Shown here one piece after another: positions 41,676-50,612 of a stretch of DNA of 64,000 nucleotides. Numbering within the stretch: the first letter of the stretch is position 1; the number at the start of each line of letters is the position of its first letter. Position numbers and translations under genes: made by a program. The notes beneath the pieces were generated by a model. The model was not told the origin of the DNA. It was given only the letters and a program-made list of their open reading frames with translations, and ran no database searches. The stretch is from Actinoplanes sichuanensis (lineage in GTDB: Bacteria > Actinomycetota > Actinomycetes > Mycobacteriales > Micromonosporaceae): the NCBI RefSeq assembly GCF_033097365.1, contig NZ_AP028461.1:8122001-8186000 (forward strand), in the 5' to 3' direction.

Positions 41676-42278
41676 GTGAAGCTCTATGCCGACCGCGTCC
41701 CCGTCGCCGTCCGCCAACTCGTCACCGACATCCTCGTCGTCATCTGGGTCTACCTGTGGATCAAGGTCGCCCTGTGGATCCACGACGTGGTGGAGAAACT
41801 CGCCGTCCCCGGCCAGAAACTGGAGAGCGCCGGCAGCGGCATCGCCGACAACCTCGCCGACGCGGGCGGCAAGGTGGGCCGGGTTCCGCTCGTCGGTGAC
41901 GAGCTGACGAGTCCGTTCAACGGTGCCGCGAACGCCGCCCGGTCGATCGCCGACGCCGGCCATCAGCAGCAGGAGTTCGTGGCCCAGCTGGCGCTGATCC
42001 TGCCCGCGCTCGCGCTGTCGGTGCCGCTGGCCCTGGTGCTGTTCCTCTGGCTGCCGTTGCGGCTGCGCTGGGTCCGCCGGGCCGGGGTGGCCGCGGCGGT
42101 CCGCGACGACCCGGCCGGCCAGGACCTGCTGGCGTTGCGGGCGCTGGCCTCCCAGCCGCTGACCGAGCTGGCGAAGCTGGGCCCGGACATCGCGCAGAGC
42201 TGGCGGGCCGGCGACTCGGACGCGGTAGCCGCCCTGGCCGGCCTGGAGTTGCGCCGACTGGGCCTGAAACGGCGCTGA
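41676..42278 (+). CDS. Membrane protein, 200 aa
   Basis: GTG 41676 is the likely start, although no ribosome site is seen and the upstream frame stays open. One helix near residues 15-34 (VTDILVVIWVYLWIKVALWI), a 70-residue middle region (EKLAVPGQKLESAGSGIADN) and a second helix (LALILPALALSVPLALVLFL) before a basic loop and a soluble C-terminus with LLALRALASQPLTELAKLG. Similar to uncharacterised actinobacterial membrane proteins. Convergent with the next gene across a large hairpin. Confidence 0.72.
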   Translation: MKLYADRVPVAVRQLVTDILVVIWVYLWIKVALWIHDVVEKLAVPGQKLESAGSGIADNLADAGGKVGRVPLVGDELTSPFNGAANAARSIADAGHQQQEFVAQLALILPALALSVPLALVLFLWLPLRLRWVRRAGVAAAVRDDPAGQDLLALRALASQPLTELAKLGPDIAQSWRAGDSDAVAALAGLELRRLGLKRR

Positions 42279-42281
42279 ACC

Positions 42282-42338
42282 CCGGCCGGCTCTCAGTGCT
42301 GTCGCAACGTCGTCGAGACGGCACTGAGGACCGGCCGG
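42282..42338. terminator. Bidirectional terminator between convergent genes
   Basis: CCGGCCGG occurs at both ends and CTCAGTGC/GCACTGAG inside, enclosing a 23-nt loop with further pairing. It lies between stops at 42278 (plus) and 42348 (minus). Confidence 0.75.
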
Positions 42339-42347
42339 ATCCGACGG

Positions 42348-42851
42348 TCAGTCGATGGCGGAGGCGGCGTCCTCGTCGTCATCGCCCCACTCGCGGTGGG
42401 CGAACGGCAGGATGGCCCAGTAGGTGAGGAACCAGCCGCCGGTGACGATGGTCAGCGGGATCGCCCACTGCCAGTCCAGCAGGTAGTCGGTGATCAGCAG
42501 GACGCTCGCCGTCATCGCGATCAGCATGAAGGCCAGGCCACCGGTGGCCATCTTGTGGGCGTACCGGACCAGCTCGGGTTTGCGGCCCTGCCGGAACAGC
42601 GCCCGATGGAACGCCACCGGCGAGATGATCATCGCGGTGGCGAACGCCGCGCTGATCAGCGCGACCACGTAGGTGTCCTTCTGGAAATCGGTGACGTTCG
42701 GGAAGCCGCTGCTGAACGGCAGGGTCAGCAGGAACGCGAAGAGGATCTGCACGCCCGTCTGCGCGACCCGCAGTTCCTGGAGCAGGTCCGCGAAGTTGCG
42801 GTCCCAGCGCTGCTTCTCGGTCTCTCGGGGGGTGTGGGAATCGACCGCCAT
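42348..42851 (-). CDS. DUF6328 family membrane protein
   Basis: 167 aa from ATG 42851. Conserved family start RWDRNFADLLQELRVAQTGV followed by ILFAFLLTLPFSSGF, then three more helices (VALISAAFATAMIISPVAF, GGLAFMLIAMTASVLLIT, IPLTIVTGGWFLTYWAILPF) and an acidic tail. The family is common in actinobacteria with unknown role. Confidence 0.85.
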   Translation of the reverse strand: MAVDSHTPRETEKQRWDRNFADLLQELRVAQTGVQILFAFLLTLPFSSGFPNVTDFQKDTYVVALISAAFATAMIISPVAFHRALFRQGRKPELVRYAHKMATGGLAFMLIAMTASVLLITDYLLDWQWAIPLTIVTGGWFLTYWAILPFAHREWGDDDEDAASAID

Positions 42852-42882
42852 GACGCGCCGAATTCCCCGTCCGACCCCTTGA

Positions 42883-43701
42883 TCAAACGCCGATCCGGGC
42901 CAGGACCGCGTCGGCCAGCTCACGCGGCGCCTGCTCGGGCACCCAGTGACTGACGCCGCGCATCGCCACCAGCTGGTAGTCGGCTCGCACCCAGTCCCTG
43001 GTACGCAGCGCCGCGGTCAGCCCGACCACCCCGTCCTTGTCGCTCCACACGTAGGTGGTCGGCACCGTCACCTCACCGAGGTTCGCGATCTGGGACGCGT
43101 CGAAGGCGCGGTACCAGTTGAGGCCGCCGGTGAGCCGGCCCGGTTCGCGCATCGCCGCCACGTACTGTTCAGCGCGCATGCCGATCGGCCGCAGCATCAG
43201 GCGCAACGGCAGGGCATGCTGGGCGAGCAGCAGCCGCTCGGCGAACCTCCGCCGGAACACCTCGAAGTAGGCGAGCCGCGCCTTCTGGCTGGGCCGCACC
43301 CGGATCGCGAGCAGCAGCGCCCGCGGGTGCGGGACGGAGATCGCGGTGAGGGTCCGCACCCGGTCCGGGTGCCGGGCGGCCAGCTGCCAGGCCACCTGTG
43401 CGCCCCAGTCGTGGCCGACGACGTGCGCGCTGTCGAGGCCGAGCGAGTCGAGGACGGCGACGGCGTCGGCGGTCACCGACGGCATGGTGTAGGCGGAGAC
43501 GTCGGACGGGCGGGCGCCCGGTGAGCAGCCGCGCTGGTCCATCGCGTAGGTCCGCAGCCCGGCCGCGTGCAGATGCGGCAGAACCAGGTCGAACTCCCGG
43601 GAATCCTGAGGAAAGCCGTGCAGCAGGAGAACCGGTTCACCGTCCTCCGGCCCACCCTCGTGAACGTCGAACGTCAGTCCCCGGGCTTTGACCTCGATCA
43701 C
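42883..43701 (-). CDS. Alpha/beta hydrolase, epoxide hydrolase-like
   Basis: 272 aa from GTG 43701, with GGGAGGGG 6 nt upstream. Oxyanion region LLLHGFPQDSREF, nucleophile Asp in VVGHDWGAQVAWQ, cap domain in the middle (LRLMLRPIGMRAEQY), acid Asp in VWSDKDGVVG and catalytic His in MRGVSHWVPEQAP. An Asp nucleophile is characteristic of epoxide hydrolases and haloalkane dehalogenases rather than esterases. It is divergent from the TPP-controlled transporter. Confidence 0.88.
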   Translation of the reverse strand: MIEVKARGLTFDVHEGGPEDGEPVLLLHGFPQDSREFDLVLPHLHAAGLRTYAMDQRGCSPGARPSDVSAYTMPSVTADAVAVLDSLGLDSAHVVGHDWGAQVAWQLAARHPDRVRTLTAISVPHPRALLLAIRVRPSQKARLAYFEVFRRRFAERLLLAQHALPLRLMLRPIGMRAEQYVAAMREPGRLTGGLNWYRAFDASQIANLGEVTVPTTYVWSDKDGVVGLTAALRTRDWVRADYQLVAMRGVSHWVPEQAPRELADAVLARIGV

Positions 43702-43763
43702 GTCGTCCCCTCCCTGTGATACCCCGCTACCAGGTGTTACGGTCATCGAAGCACATCCAATCC

Positions 43764-43853
43764 GACAGGGGAGCGCACAGCGCTGAGAGTGCGGGAAATC
43801 CGCAGACCCTAGTACCTGATCTGGGTAATGCCAGCGCAGGAAGCTCGGTCTCT
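43764..43853 (+). ncRNA. TPP riboswitch (THI element)
   Basis: The conserved core reads AGGGGAGC...GCTGAGAGTGCGG...GACCCT...ACCTGATCTGGGTAATG, then CCAGCGCAGGAAG. These are the pyrimidine- and pyrophosphate-binding helices of the thiamine pyrophosphate riboswitch. It lies 82 nt upstream of the ykoE-type gene, whose ribosome site (GGGAGG) it can be expected to control: high TPP turns the transporter off. Confidence 0.95.
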
Positions 43854-43934
43854 CCAGCCGCGTCGTGCCCTGGGCATCGCCGCCCAGGGAACACGGCGTG
43901 CGTCTCCTCCCGGTACCCACTGGGAGGCAATCCA

Positions 43935-44522
43935 ATGGCATCAACGTCCAATCGATGGCGGACGATAGACATCGTCATCGCCTCCGTCATCGCCGTCGCG
44001 TTCGGCGTGATCTTCTGGGCCTGGGGCACGGTCTGGTCGATCACCGAGGGCGCCTTCGCGTTCTTCCCACCGGCGCAGACCATCATCTACGGCATCTGGC
44101 TGGTCCCGGCCGTCCTCGGCGGTCTGATCATCCGAAAGCCGGGCGCCTCGCTCTACACCGAGTTGGTCGCGGCCACCGTGTCCGCGCTGCTCGGCAGCCA
44201 GTGGGGCGTCGACACGATCGTCTCCGGCCTGATCCAGGGCCTCGGCGCCGAACTGGCCTTCGCACTGCTGCTCTACCGCAACCACCGGCTGCCGGCCGCG
44301 ATCCTGGCCGGTGCGCTGACCGGGGTCAGCGCGGCGTCCTACGACTTCGTCAAGTACACGGTCGGCATGGACCTGTGGTCGTACCGGATCCCGTACGCGG
44401 CGATCACCGTCCTCAGCGGCGCGATCCTGGCCGGGGCCGGTTCGTGGGCGCTGGTCCGGGCGCTCGCTCCGACCGGGGTGCTGGACCGGTTCGAAGCGGG
44501 CCGGGAACGGGCAACCGTCTGA
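43935..44522 (+). CDS. ykoE: ECF transporter S component, YkoE family
   Basis: 195 aa; ATG 43935 with GGGAGG 7 nt upstream. Six hydrophobic helices including IDIVIASVIAVAFGVIFWAW and FPPAQTIIYGIWLVPAVLGG, and family motifs WGTVWSITEGAFAFF and KPGASLYTELVAATVSALLG with QWGVDTIVSGLIQGLGAEL. YkoE binds a thiamine precursor, thought to be hydroxymethylpyrimidine. It is under the TPP riboswitch and followed by the ATPase and T subunit, forming a complete ECF importer. Confidence 0.93.
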   Translation: MASTSNRWRTIDIVIASVIAVAFGVIFWAWGTVWSITEGAFAFFPPAQTIIYGIWLVPAVLGGLIIRKPGASLYTELVAATVSALLGSQWGVDTIVSGLIQGLGAELAFALLLYRNHRLPAAILAGALTGVSAASYDFVKYTVGMDLWSYRIPYAAITVLSGAILAGAGSWALVRALAPTGVLDRFEAGRERATV

Positions 44523-44525
44523 GAC

Positions 44526-45956
44526 ATGAGTGACGTTCAGCTCCGCGGCTTCGGGTGGCGGCACGCCGGTCGCCGCTCGTGGGCGGTCCGCGGGCTGGAC
44601 CTGGAAGTGCGGCACGGCGAGCGGGTGCTCCTACTCGGCCCATCCGGGGCCGGCAAGAGCACGCTGCTCGCCGCGTTGGCCGGGCTGCTGCCCGAGGACT
44701 CCGGCGAGTCCGAGGGCACGATCCGGATCGACGGGCTCGACCCGCGCAAGGCACGCGAGCGGGTCGGCATCCTCTTCCAGGACCCGCAGACCCAGCTGGT
44801 GATGGCCCGCAGCGGCGACGACGTGGCGTTCGGCCCGGAGAACCGGGGAGTGCCCGCCGGTGAGATCTGGCCACGGGTGTCCGACGTGCTGGATCGTGTC
44901 GGTTTCCCGTACCCCGTCAATCGTCCGACCTCGGCCCTCTCCGGCGGTGAGGCGCAACGCCTCGCTCTCGCCGGTGTTCTCGCGTTGCGTCCCGGCCTGC
45001 TGCTGCTCGACGAGCCGACCGCGAACCTGGACCCGCCGGGCGCCGCGCTGATCCGCGACGCGCTGGCCCGGGCCACCGGCCCGGACACCACGCTGATCAT
45101 CGTGGAACACCGGGTCGCCGAGGCCCTTCCGCTGGTCGACCGGGTGGTGGTCCTGGAGCCGGGCGGCGGTGTCCGCGCCGACGGCTCACCCGAGATGATC
45201 TTCGCCGCCTACGGCGACAAACTCGCTGACGAGGGCGTCTGGGTGCCGGGTTTCCAGGTCCCGCCGCGCAAGGCGAAAACCAAGACCGACATCGATTTGG
45301 TACGGGCTACGCGCGCCGAAGTGAGCAGACGCCTCGACCCCGTCTCGGTAGATGTCGGAGCGGGCGAGGTGGTGGCCGTGACCGGGCCCAACGGCGCGGG
45401 CAAGTCGACCCTGGCGCTGCTGCTCGGCGGGCTGCTCGCACCCACGTCCGGGCGGGTCGAGGCGTTCGGTGACAGCCGGCCGCCGCACCGATGGCGGGCC
45501 GCGACCCTGGCCGGCCGGATCGGGTCGGTCTTCCAGAACCCGGAACACCAGTTCGTCACGTCCCGCGTCACCGACGAGCTCGCGCTCGGGCCCCGCCGGT
45601 TGGGCCGCTCCCCCGCCGACGTCGACCGGATCGTCGGTGAGCTGCTCGAACGGCTCCGGCTGGACCGGCTCGCGGAGGCCAACCCGTACACCCTCTCCGG
45701 CGGGGAGGCCCGGCGGCTCAGCGTGGCCACCGCGCTGGCCACCGCACCGCGGCTGCTCGTGCTCGACGAACCGACCTTCGGCCAGGATCGACGCACCTGG
45801 CGCGAACTGGTCGACCTGCTCGCCGGTCTGCGCGACGTCGGGCACGGGATCGTCGCCGTCACACATGATGACGCGTTCGTCCGTACCCTCGCCGATCGAA
45901 CCGTCTCCCTCGGCGCACCGGAACCGGACCCGCTACCTCGGAGGACGCGGCCGTGA
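44526..45956 (+). CDS. ykoD: ECF transporter fused ATPase, YkoD type
   Basis: 476 aa with two ATPase domains in one chain. First: Walker A LLLGPSGAGKSTL, signature LSGGEAQRLA, Walker B GLLLLDEPTANLD and His in IIVEHRVAEAL. Second: VTGPNGAGKSTLALLLGGLL, YTLSGGEARRLSVA, LLVLDEPTFGQD and VTHDDAFVR. It drives the S component YkoE with the T component YkoC. It starts 3 nt after ykoE and ends in a 4-nt overlap with ykoC. Confidence 0.93.
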   Translation: MSDVQLRGFGWRHAGRRSWAVRGLDLEVRHGERVLLLGPSGAGKSTLLAALAGLLPEDSGESEGTIRIDGLDPRKARERVGILFQDPQTQLVMARSGDDVAFGPENRGVPAGEIWPRVSDVLDRVGFPYPVNRPTSALSGGEAQRLALAGVLALRPGLLLLDEPTANLDPPGAALIRDALARATGPDTTLIIVEHRVAEALPLVDRVVVLEPGGGVRADGSPEMIFAAYGDKLADEGVWVPGFQVPPRKAKTKTDIDLVRATRAEVSRRLDPVSVDVGAGEVVAVTGPNGAGKSTLALLLGGLLAPTSGRVEAFGDSRPPHRWRAATLAGRIGSVFQNPEHQFVTSRVTDELALGPRRLGRSPADVDRIVGELLERLRLDRLAEANPYTLSGGEARRLSVATALATAPRLLVLDEPTFGQDRRTWRELVDLLAGLRDVGHGIVAVTHDDAFVRTLADRTVSLGAPEPDPLPRRTRP

Positions 45957-46753
45957 CCCTCTCTTTCGCGCCGGTCGCGGATCCGGCGGCGCCGCTCGCG
46001 CGCCGCAACCCGGTCGCCAAGGTCGGCGCCGCGCTGCTCTTCTCGATGCCGCTGATCGCCACCATGGATCCGTTCACGCCGGCCGTCGCGCTCGCCGTCG
46101 AACTGCTGGTCCTGCCGTTCTTCGGGGTGCGGTTCGGGGTCCTGGCCCGGCGGGCCACGCCGTTGCTGCTGGCCGCGGCCGGGATCCTGATCACGATGGT
46201 GCTGTTCGCCGCCGAACGCGGTGGTGAGCTGCTGGTGTCACTCGGGCCGATCGACGTCACCACCGGGGTGCTGTCCACCTCGGGCGCACTGATCCTGCGG
46301 ATCTTCGCGGTGGCGCTGCCGGGCATCGTGGTGTTCGCCACCACCGACCCGACCGACCTGGCCGACGCGCTGGTGCAGAACGCGAAGGCGCCGGCCCGGT
46401 TCGCGATCGGGGCGCTCGCCGCGTTCCGGCTGGTGCCGCTGCTCGGCGAGGAGTGGCGGTCGCTCAGCCTGGCCCGCCGCGCCCGCGGGGTCGACGCCGG
46501 GCGCAACCCGATCGCCCGCGGGCGGCTCTTCGTGTCGACGGCGTTCGCGCTGCTGGTCGGCGCCTTGCGGCGCGGGGTGCGGCTGGCAGTCGCGATGGAC
46601 GCGCGTGGCTTCGACGCCGAGACGCCCCGGACCTACGCCCGCCGCCAGTACTTCACCGCCGCCGACACGATCCTGCTGGTTCTGTCGCTGCTCGCCGCGC
46701 TCCTCATCATCGCCGCGTCGGTGGCTCTCGGGCATTTCCGCCCGGTCGTCTGA
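45953..46753 (+). CDS. ykoC: ECF transporter T component, YkoC type
   Basis: 266 aa from GTG 45953. EcfT topology: SMPLIATMDPFTPAVALAVE, LLLAAAGILITMVLFAAERG, LILRIFAVALPGIVVFATTD and the coupling-helix motif SLARRARGVDAG, repeated in AVAMDARGFDAE. A last helix (ILLVLSLLAALLIIAASVAL) closes the protein. It couples the ATPase to YkoE in the membrane. Confidence 0.92.
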   Translation: MTLSFAPVADPAAPLARRNPVAKVGAALLFSMPLIATMDPFTPAVALAVELLVLPFFGVRFGVLARRATPLLLAAAGILITMVLFAAERGGELLVSLGPIDVTTGVLSTSGALILRIFAVALPGIVVFATTDPTDLADALVQNAKAPARFAIGALAAFRLVPLLGEEWRSLSLARRARGVDAGRNPIARGRLFVSTAFALLVGALRRGVRLAVAMDARGFDAETPRTYARRQYFTAADTILLVLSLLAALLIIAASVALGHFRPVV

Positions 46754-46820
46754 ACACTCTTCGTCTTCAGGTAACTGTATTGACAGCGGGTGTTGTCCTG
46801 TTCGGACGAGGGTGACCGCC

Positions 46821-48536
46821 ATGGGTCACGGCCACGATCATCTTCACGACCACTCGCACGCCGCAGCCGCCGGGGGCGACCTCCCCGAGGCTCTCGATCT
46901 CTCGGTTCCGACCGCCGAACTGTCGTCGTCCGACGCGTCCCGCCGCCGCTTCCTACTCGGTGCGGGCCTACTCGGCGCGGGGGCGGCCGCCTCCGTGCTC
47001 GCCCAGCCGGGCGCCGCCGAGGCCGCCGGGCTCCCGCACACCCACGACCAGGTGGGCGGCGGCACCGACAAGGGCGGTTTCCGCTGGCTCGCCGGCGACC
47101 ACCACATCCACACCCAGTACAGCTCGGACGCCCAGTACCGGGTGCTCGACCAGGCCCAGAAGGGCCACGCCTACGGCCTCGACTGGCTGGTCATCACCGA
47201 CCACGGCAGCGCCACCCACGCCAAGATCGGGGTCGACAAGGTCAACCCGGACATCGTCAAGACGCGTTCGGCACTCAAGGGCCTGCTCACCTTCCAGGGT
47301 CTGGAGTGGAACATCCCGGCCGCCGAGCACGCCACCGTGTTCGTGCACCCGGGTAAGAACGAGGTCGCGGTCCTCAAGCAGTTCGAGAACGCGTACGACG
47401 GCTCGCTGCTGCCCTCGACCAACACCGCCGCCCAGAACGAGGCGATGGCCATCGCCGGCATCCAGTTCCTCGGCGAGCAGGTCCGCAAGCGCAAGATCGA
47501 CGGCGCGCTGTTCTTCGCCAACCACCCGGCCCGGCGCGGCATCGACTCCCCGCACGAGATCCGCAACTGGCGCGACGCCGACCCCACCGTCGCCGTCGGC
47601 TTCGAGGGTGCGCCGGGCCACCAGGCCGCCGGCATCCCCGCCCCGAACGGCCGCGGCGGTGCCCGCGGCTACTACGACAACAACCCGTCGGCGGCATCGT
47701 TCCCCGGCTACCCACTGGAGAGCTACCGCACGTGGGGCGGCTTCGACTGGATGACCGCCACCGTCGGCGGCCTCTGGGACAGCCTCCTCGCCGAGGGCAA
47801 GGCGTGGTGGATCACCGTCAACTCGGACAGCCACGTCAACTACCTGGACCAGACCGGACGCGGACCGGGCAGCGACTTCGACGCCAACGGCAAGTACAAC
47901 GACCCGGTCTACACCGGCACGATCAACACCTCGGCCGGCGACTTCTGGCCCGGCTACTACGGCCGGACCAATGTGGGCGCGTCGTCGTTCTCGTACAAGG
48001 CGGTCATGGACGGCCTGCGCGCCGGACGGGTCTGGGTCGACCACGGTCGCCTGATCAAGAACCTGGACGCGCGGGTACGGGTCACCGGCGACCGCCGCGA
48101 GCACACCGGAACCCCGCTCGGTGGTGTCCTCCAGGTCAAGCGCGGCACCTCCACCGAACTGGTCCTCGACATCGACCTGCAGGACGTGCCGAACTGGGCC
48201 GGTTTCGTGGCCGCCCTGAAGCGGGTCGACGTCATCGTCGGCACCGTCACCGGCCCGGTCGCCGACAAGGACACCTACACCACCCCGAACACCCGGGTGG
48301 TCAAGTCGTTCGAGGTCACCGAGAGCAGCGGACGGATCACCTTCACCTACCAGCTGGGCCGCCTCGACAAGCCGTTCTACCTGCGGGTCCGTGGCACCGA
48401 CGGCAACCGCACACAGCCCGGCCTGCTCGGCACGGCGGTCGACCCGTACGGCCCTCAGCTCGACGTCGTCGGCGCCGCCGACCCGTGGGGCGACCTGTGG
48501 TTCTACACCAACCCCATCTGGGTCCTGCCCCGATGA
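46821..48536 (+). CDS. Tat-secreted PHP-domain phosphoesterase with His-rich leader
   Basis: 571 aa from ATG 46821. The first 14 residues contain six His (MGHGHDHLHDHSH). A Tat motif ASRRRFLLGAGLLG near residue 41 then leads into a hydrophobic stretch. The PHP domain shows LAGDHHIHTQYSSDAQYRVL, LDWLVITDHGSATHAK, a Glu in GLEWNIPAAEH, ALFFANHPARRGIDSP and a late WWITVNSDSHVNYLD, i.e. the His/Asp/Glu metal ligands. Such enzymes hydrolyse phosphoesters with a di- or trinuclear metal centre outside the cell. A C-terminal beta domain follows. It is coupled to the next gene by a 4-nt overlap. Confidence 0.85.
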   Translation: MGHGHDHLHDHSHAAAAGGDLPEALDLSVPTAELSSSDASRRRFLLGAGLLGAGAAASVLAQPGAAEAAGLPHTHDQVGGGTDKGGFRWLAGDHHIHTQYSSDAQYRVLDQAQKGHAYGLDWLVITDHGSATHAKIGVDKVNPDIVKTRSALKGLLTFQGLEWNIPAAEHATVFVHPGKNEVAVLKQFENAYDGSLLPSTNTAAQNEAMAIAGIQFLGEQVRKRKIDGALFFANHPARRGIDSPHEIRNWRDADPTVAVGFEGAPGHQAAGIPAPNGRGGARGYYDNNPSAASFPGYPLESYRTWGGFDWMTATVGGLWDSLLAEGKAWWITVNSDSHVNYLDQTGRGPGSDFDANGKYNDPVYTGTINTSAGDFWPGYYGRTNVGASSFSYKAVMDGLRAGRVWVDHGRLIKNLDARVRVTGDRREHTGTPLGGVLQVKRGTSTELVLDIDLQDVPNWAGFVAALKRVDVIVGTVTGPVADKDTYTTPNTRVVKSFEVTESSGRITFTYQLGRLDKPFYLRVRGTDGNRTQPGLLGTAVDPYGPQLDVVGAADPWGDLWFYTNPIWVLPR

Positions 48537-49360
48537 CGCCGTTCCCGGCAACCGGAGCCCCGGCCGCATCCGCGGCCGGGGCCACCCGGCCCACCCTCGA
48601 CCCGAACCCGGCCGTCCCCGCCCCGGCGACTCGGCCCGTCCCCGCCCGACCGGACGCCACCCGCCCCGGCCTCGCCCCTTCGGGTCCCACGTCTCCCGGC
48701 CCGGACGCCGCCGGGTCCGCATCATCTCGCCCGAACGCCGGCCGATCCGCGTCTCCTCCGCCAGACGCCGGCCGATCCGCGTCCCCTCCGGCGGACGCCG
48801 GCCGACCCGGCTCCTCTGATTCAGGCGTTGTCCGGTCCCGCTCCGCCAACGGGGACGACGCGCGGTCCGGTTCCTCACAGGCCGGGGCGGCGCGGATCGT
48901 CGGGGTCAGCCTCGGACACGCCACGCTCGCCGAGGCCGATCACTGGATCCAGGCGCTTGCGCCGTCGCCGGTCCTCGCCTGCACACACCTGGTGAGCGAA
49001 CCGTTCCCGCACGTCGCGATCAGCCTGCTCACCGCGCACGCCTTCGAGACGACCCCGGAACTCGAACCGGCCGCCACCAGGGCCGCATCCGGACAATTCG
49101 GGCGAGCGGTCCGCTTCCCGGGTGTCGAACGCCTCACCGGCGCACTCAGCGTCAGCGAAATCCTCCAGCGAAGCTCGATCGCCCGGGTCGAGATACTCGG
49201 CAGCGGCCCGGCCGCCCCGGACACCATCGTCGAAACCGGCGATTTCGTACGCCCCCAGTTCCGAGACGGCGAACTGATCCTGGTCACCACCCCGGCCGCC
49301 GGCGGAACCCTGGTCCCCTTCGAGACTCGAAACCCGACCCCCTGCTGCACCGACCACTGA
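48533..49360 (+). CDS. Hypothetical protein with repetitive low-complexity N-terminus
   Basis: 275 aa from ATG 48533, overlapping the PHP gene stop. Residues 1-118 are Pro/Ala/Ser/Arg low complexity with a 10-aa tandem repeat. The conserved-looking part starts near residue 120 (ARIVGVSLGHATLAEADHWI), with PSPVLACTHLVSEPFPHVAI, QFGRAVRFPGVERLTGALSV and the ending PFETRNPTPCCTDH. I recognise no named domain. The second half alone looks like an actinobacterial protein of about 155 aa, so the N-terminus may be a later extension. Confidence 0.7.
   Translation: MTPFPATGAPAASAAGATRPTLDPNPAVPAPATRPVPARPDATRPGLAPSGPTSPGPDAAGSASSRPNAGRSASPPPDAGRSASPPADAGRPGSSDSGVVRSRSANGDDARSGSSQAGAARIVGVSLGHATLAEADHWIQALAPSPVLACTHLVSEPFPHVAISLLTAHAFETTPELEPAATRAASGQFGRAVRFPGVERLTGALSVSEILQRSSIARVEILGSGPAAPDTIVETGDFVRPQFRDGELILVTTPAAGGTLVPFETRNPTPCCTDH
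48735..48824. repeat. 30-bp coding minisatellite, three units
   Basis: ACGCCGGCCGATCCGCGTC recurs at 48735 and 48765 and in altered form at 48795, an exact 30-bp period giving a 10-residue protein repeat (DAGRSASPPP type). Confidence 0.85.
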
Positions 49361-49691
49361 CAACCCACCCGCCACCTGCCACCCCGCCGCCCGGCGCTCA
49401 CCGCTCGCCGCTCGCCGCTCGCAACCTGCCACCCCGCCACCCGCGACCTCCCACCCTTTCGGCCCGGCACTCACCGTGCGCAACCTCCCGCCCCGCCGCC
49501 CGCCGCCAGAGCCGTTCGGCTGTCGGCGACCGGCTGGGAGGAACCGTGGGGTGGGCTTGCGGACAGCACCGGGAGCGGGGTGGATGCCTTTCTCGTGGGT
49601 GGGGGCTCGGACGGCGTATCACATGGTTCGCTCTTCGGGATGGGGTGTGTGCGGTGACCGGGTCGCATCGCCGGGCCCCTAGGGTTGTCGC
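49361..49691. other. Intergenic, repetitive 331 bp
   Basis: The first part holds short repeats of CGCTCACCGCTCGCCGCTC and CAACCTGCCACCCC type (49375-49500). Open frames here are Pro/Arg-rich and lack ribosome sites. The last 40 bp should hold the promoter of the MTHFR-like gene. Nothing else seen. Confidence 0.5.
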
Positions 49692-50612
49692 ATGTCTCGT
49701 CACCCCCTGCCGCAACTGCTGGCGGAGGCGCGTAGCGGCGTGCTCGTGTTCAGCGTCACGCCGCCGCGGCGCAGCGCCACCGAGGAGCGGATCAAGGAGA
49801 TCGCCGAGGTCACGCTCGACCGGCTCACCGCGCTCGACCTGGACGGCCTGATTCTGTACGACATCGACGACGAATCTGATCGGAACCCGGACGACCGGCC
49901 GTTCCCGTATCTGCCGACGCTCGATCCGGGCCGCTATTACGCCGAGCATCTGACCGGCTGGCGACAGCCGGTGATCATCTACAGGTGTGTCGGGAAGTAC
50001 TCGGAGGACGAACTCCGCGACTGGATGAGCGGCGCCGACTCGCGCGTTTTGAGCGTTTTCGTCGGCGCGTCGTCGGGTGGTAAGGAGGTCCGCACCAGGC
50101 TGCGTCGCGCTCAGGAGTTGCGCGCCGAGGTACGCCCGGATCTGCCGCTCGGCGCCGTAGCGATCGGTGAACGCCCGGACGAGCATCTGCGCATGCTGAC
50201 CAAGCAGGAGCGGGGTGCGTCGTTCTTCGTGAGCCAGGTCGTCTATCACGTCAACGACATGAAGAACCTGCTCAGCGACTATTTCTACGAGTGCCGGGCC
50301 CGTGGCGCCGCACCCCGGACGGTGATCTTCACGCTGTCGCTGTGCGGATCGTTGAAGACGCTCGAGTTCGTCAGGTGGCTGGGGGTCGACGTTCCCCGCT
50401 GGCTGGAGAATTCGATCCGGCACGCGGACGATCCACTGGCCGAGTCCTACCGGCAGTGTGTGGCGATCGCCCGCGACCTGATCGATTTCTGCGAGCACCT
50501 GGGGCTGCCCTACGGGTTCAACATCGAGAGCGTCTCGATTCGTAAGGCCGAGATCGAGGCCAGCACCGATTTGGCCGCCGAGGTGTCGGGGATGCTCCGC
50601 TACCGCCGCTGA
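49692..50612 (+). CDS. Methylenetetrahydrofolate reductase-like protein
   Basis: 306 aa, ATG 49692. TIM-barrel of the MTHFR/bimane superfamily: GVLVFSVTPPRRSATEERI at the start, ALDLDGLILYDIDDESDRNP, QPVIIYRCVGKY, DLPLGAVAIGERPDEHLRML, GASFFVSQVVYHVNDMKNLL and a terminal LGLPYGFNIESVSIRKAEIE. These cover the usual flavin and folate-binding strands, though the ends differ from MetF, so the substrate may be different. Its 3' end overlaps the convergent aldo/keto reductase by 13 bp. Confidence 0.8.
   Translation: MSRHPLPQLLAEARSGVLVFSVTPPRRSATEERIKEIAEVTLDRLTALDLDGLILYDIDDESDRNPDDRPFPYLPTLDPGRYYAEHLTGWRQPVIIYRCVGKYSEDELRDWMSGADSRVLSVFVGASSGGKEVRTRLRRAQELRAEVRPDLPLGAVAIGERPDEHLRMLTKQERGASFFVSQVVYHVNDMKNLLSDYFYECRARGAAPRTVIFTLSLCGSLKTLEFVRWLGVDVPRWLENSIRHADDPLAESYRQCVAIARDLIDFCEHLGLPYGFNIESVSIRKAEIEASTDLAAEVSGMLRYRR

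Noticed and set aside
42883..43944. Longer version of the hydrolase gene starting at 43944
   Set aside because: It would run through the TPP riboswitch on the opposite strand. GTG 43701 has a strong ribosome site and matches the family start.
46968..48878. 636-codon frame on the minus strand
   Set aside because: Mirror of the PHP phosphoesterase gene; Arg/Gly/Val-rich composition without domain motifs.
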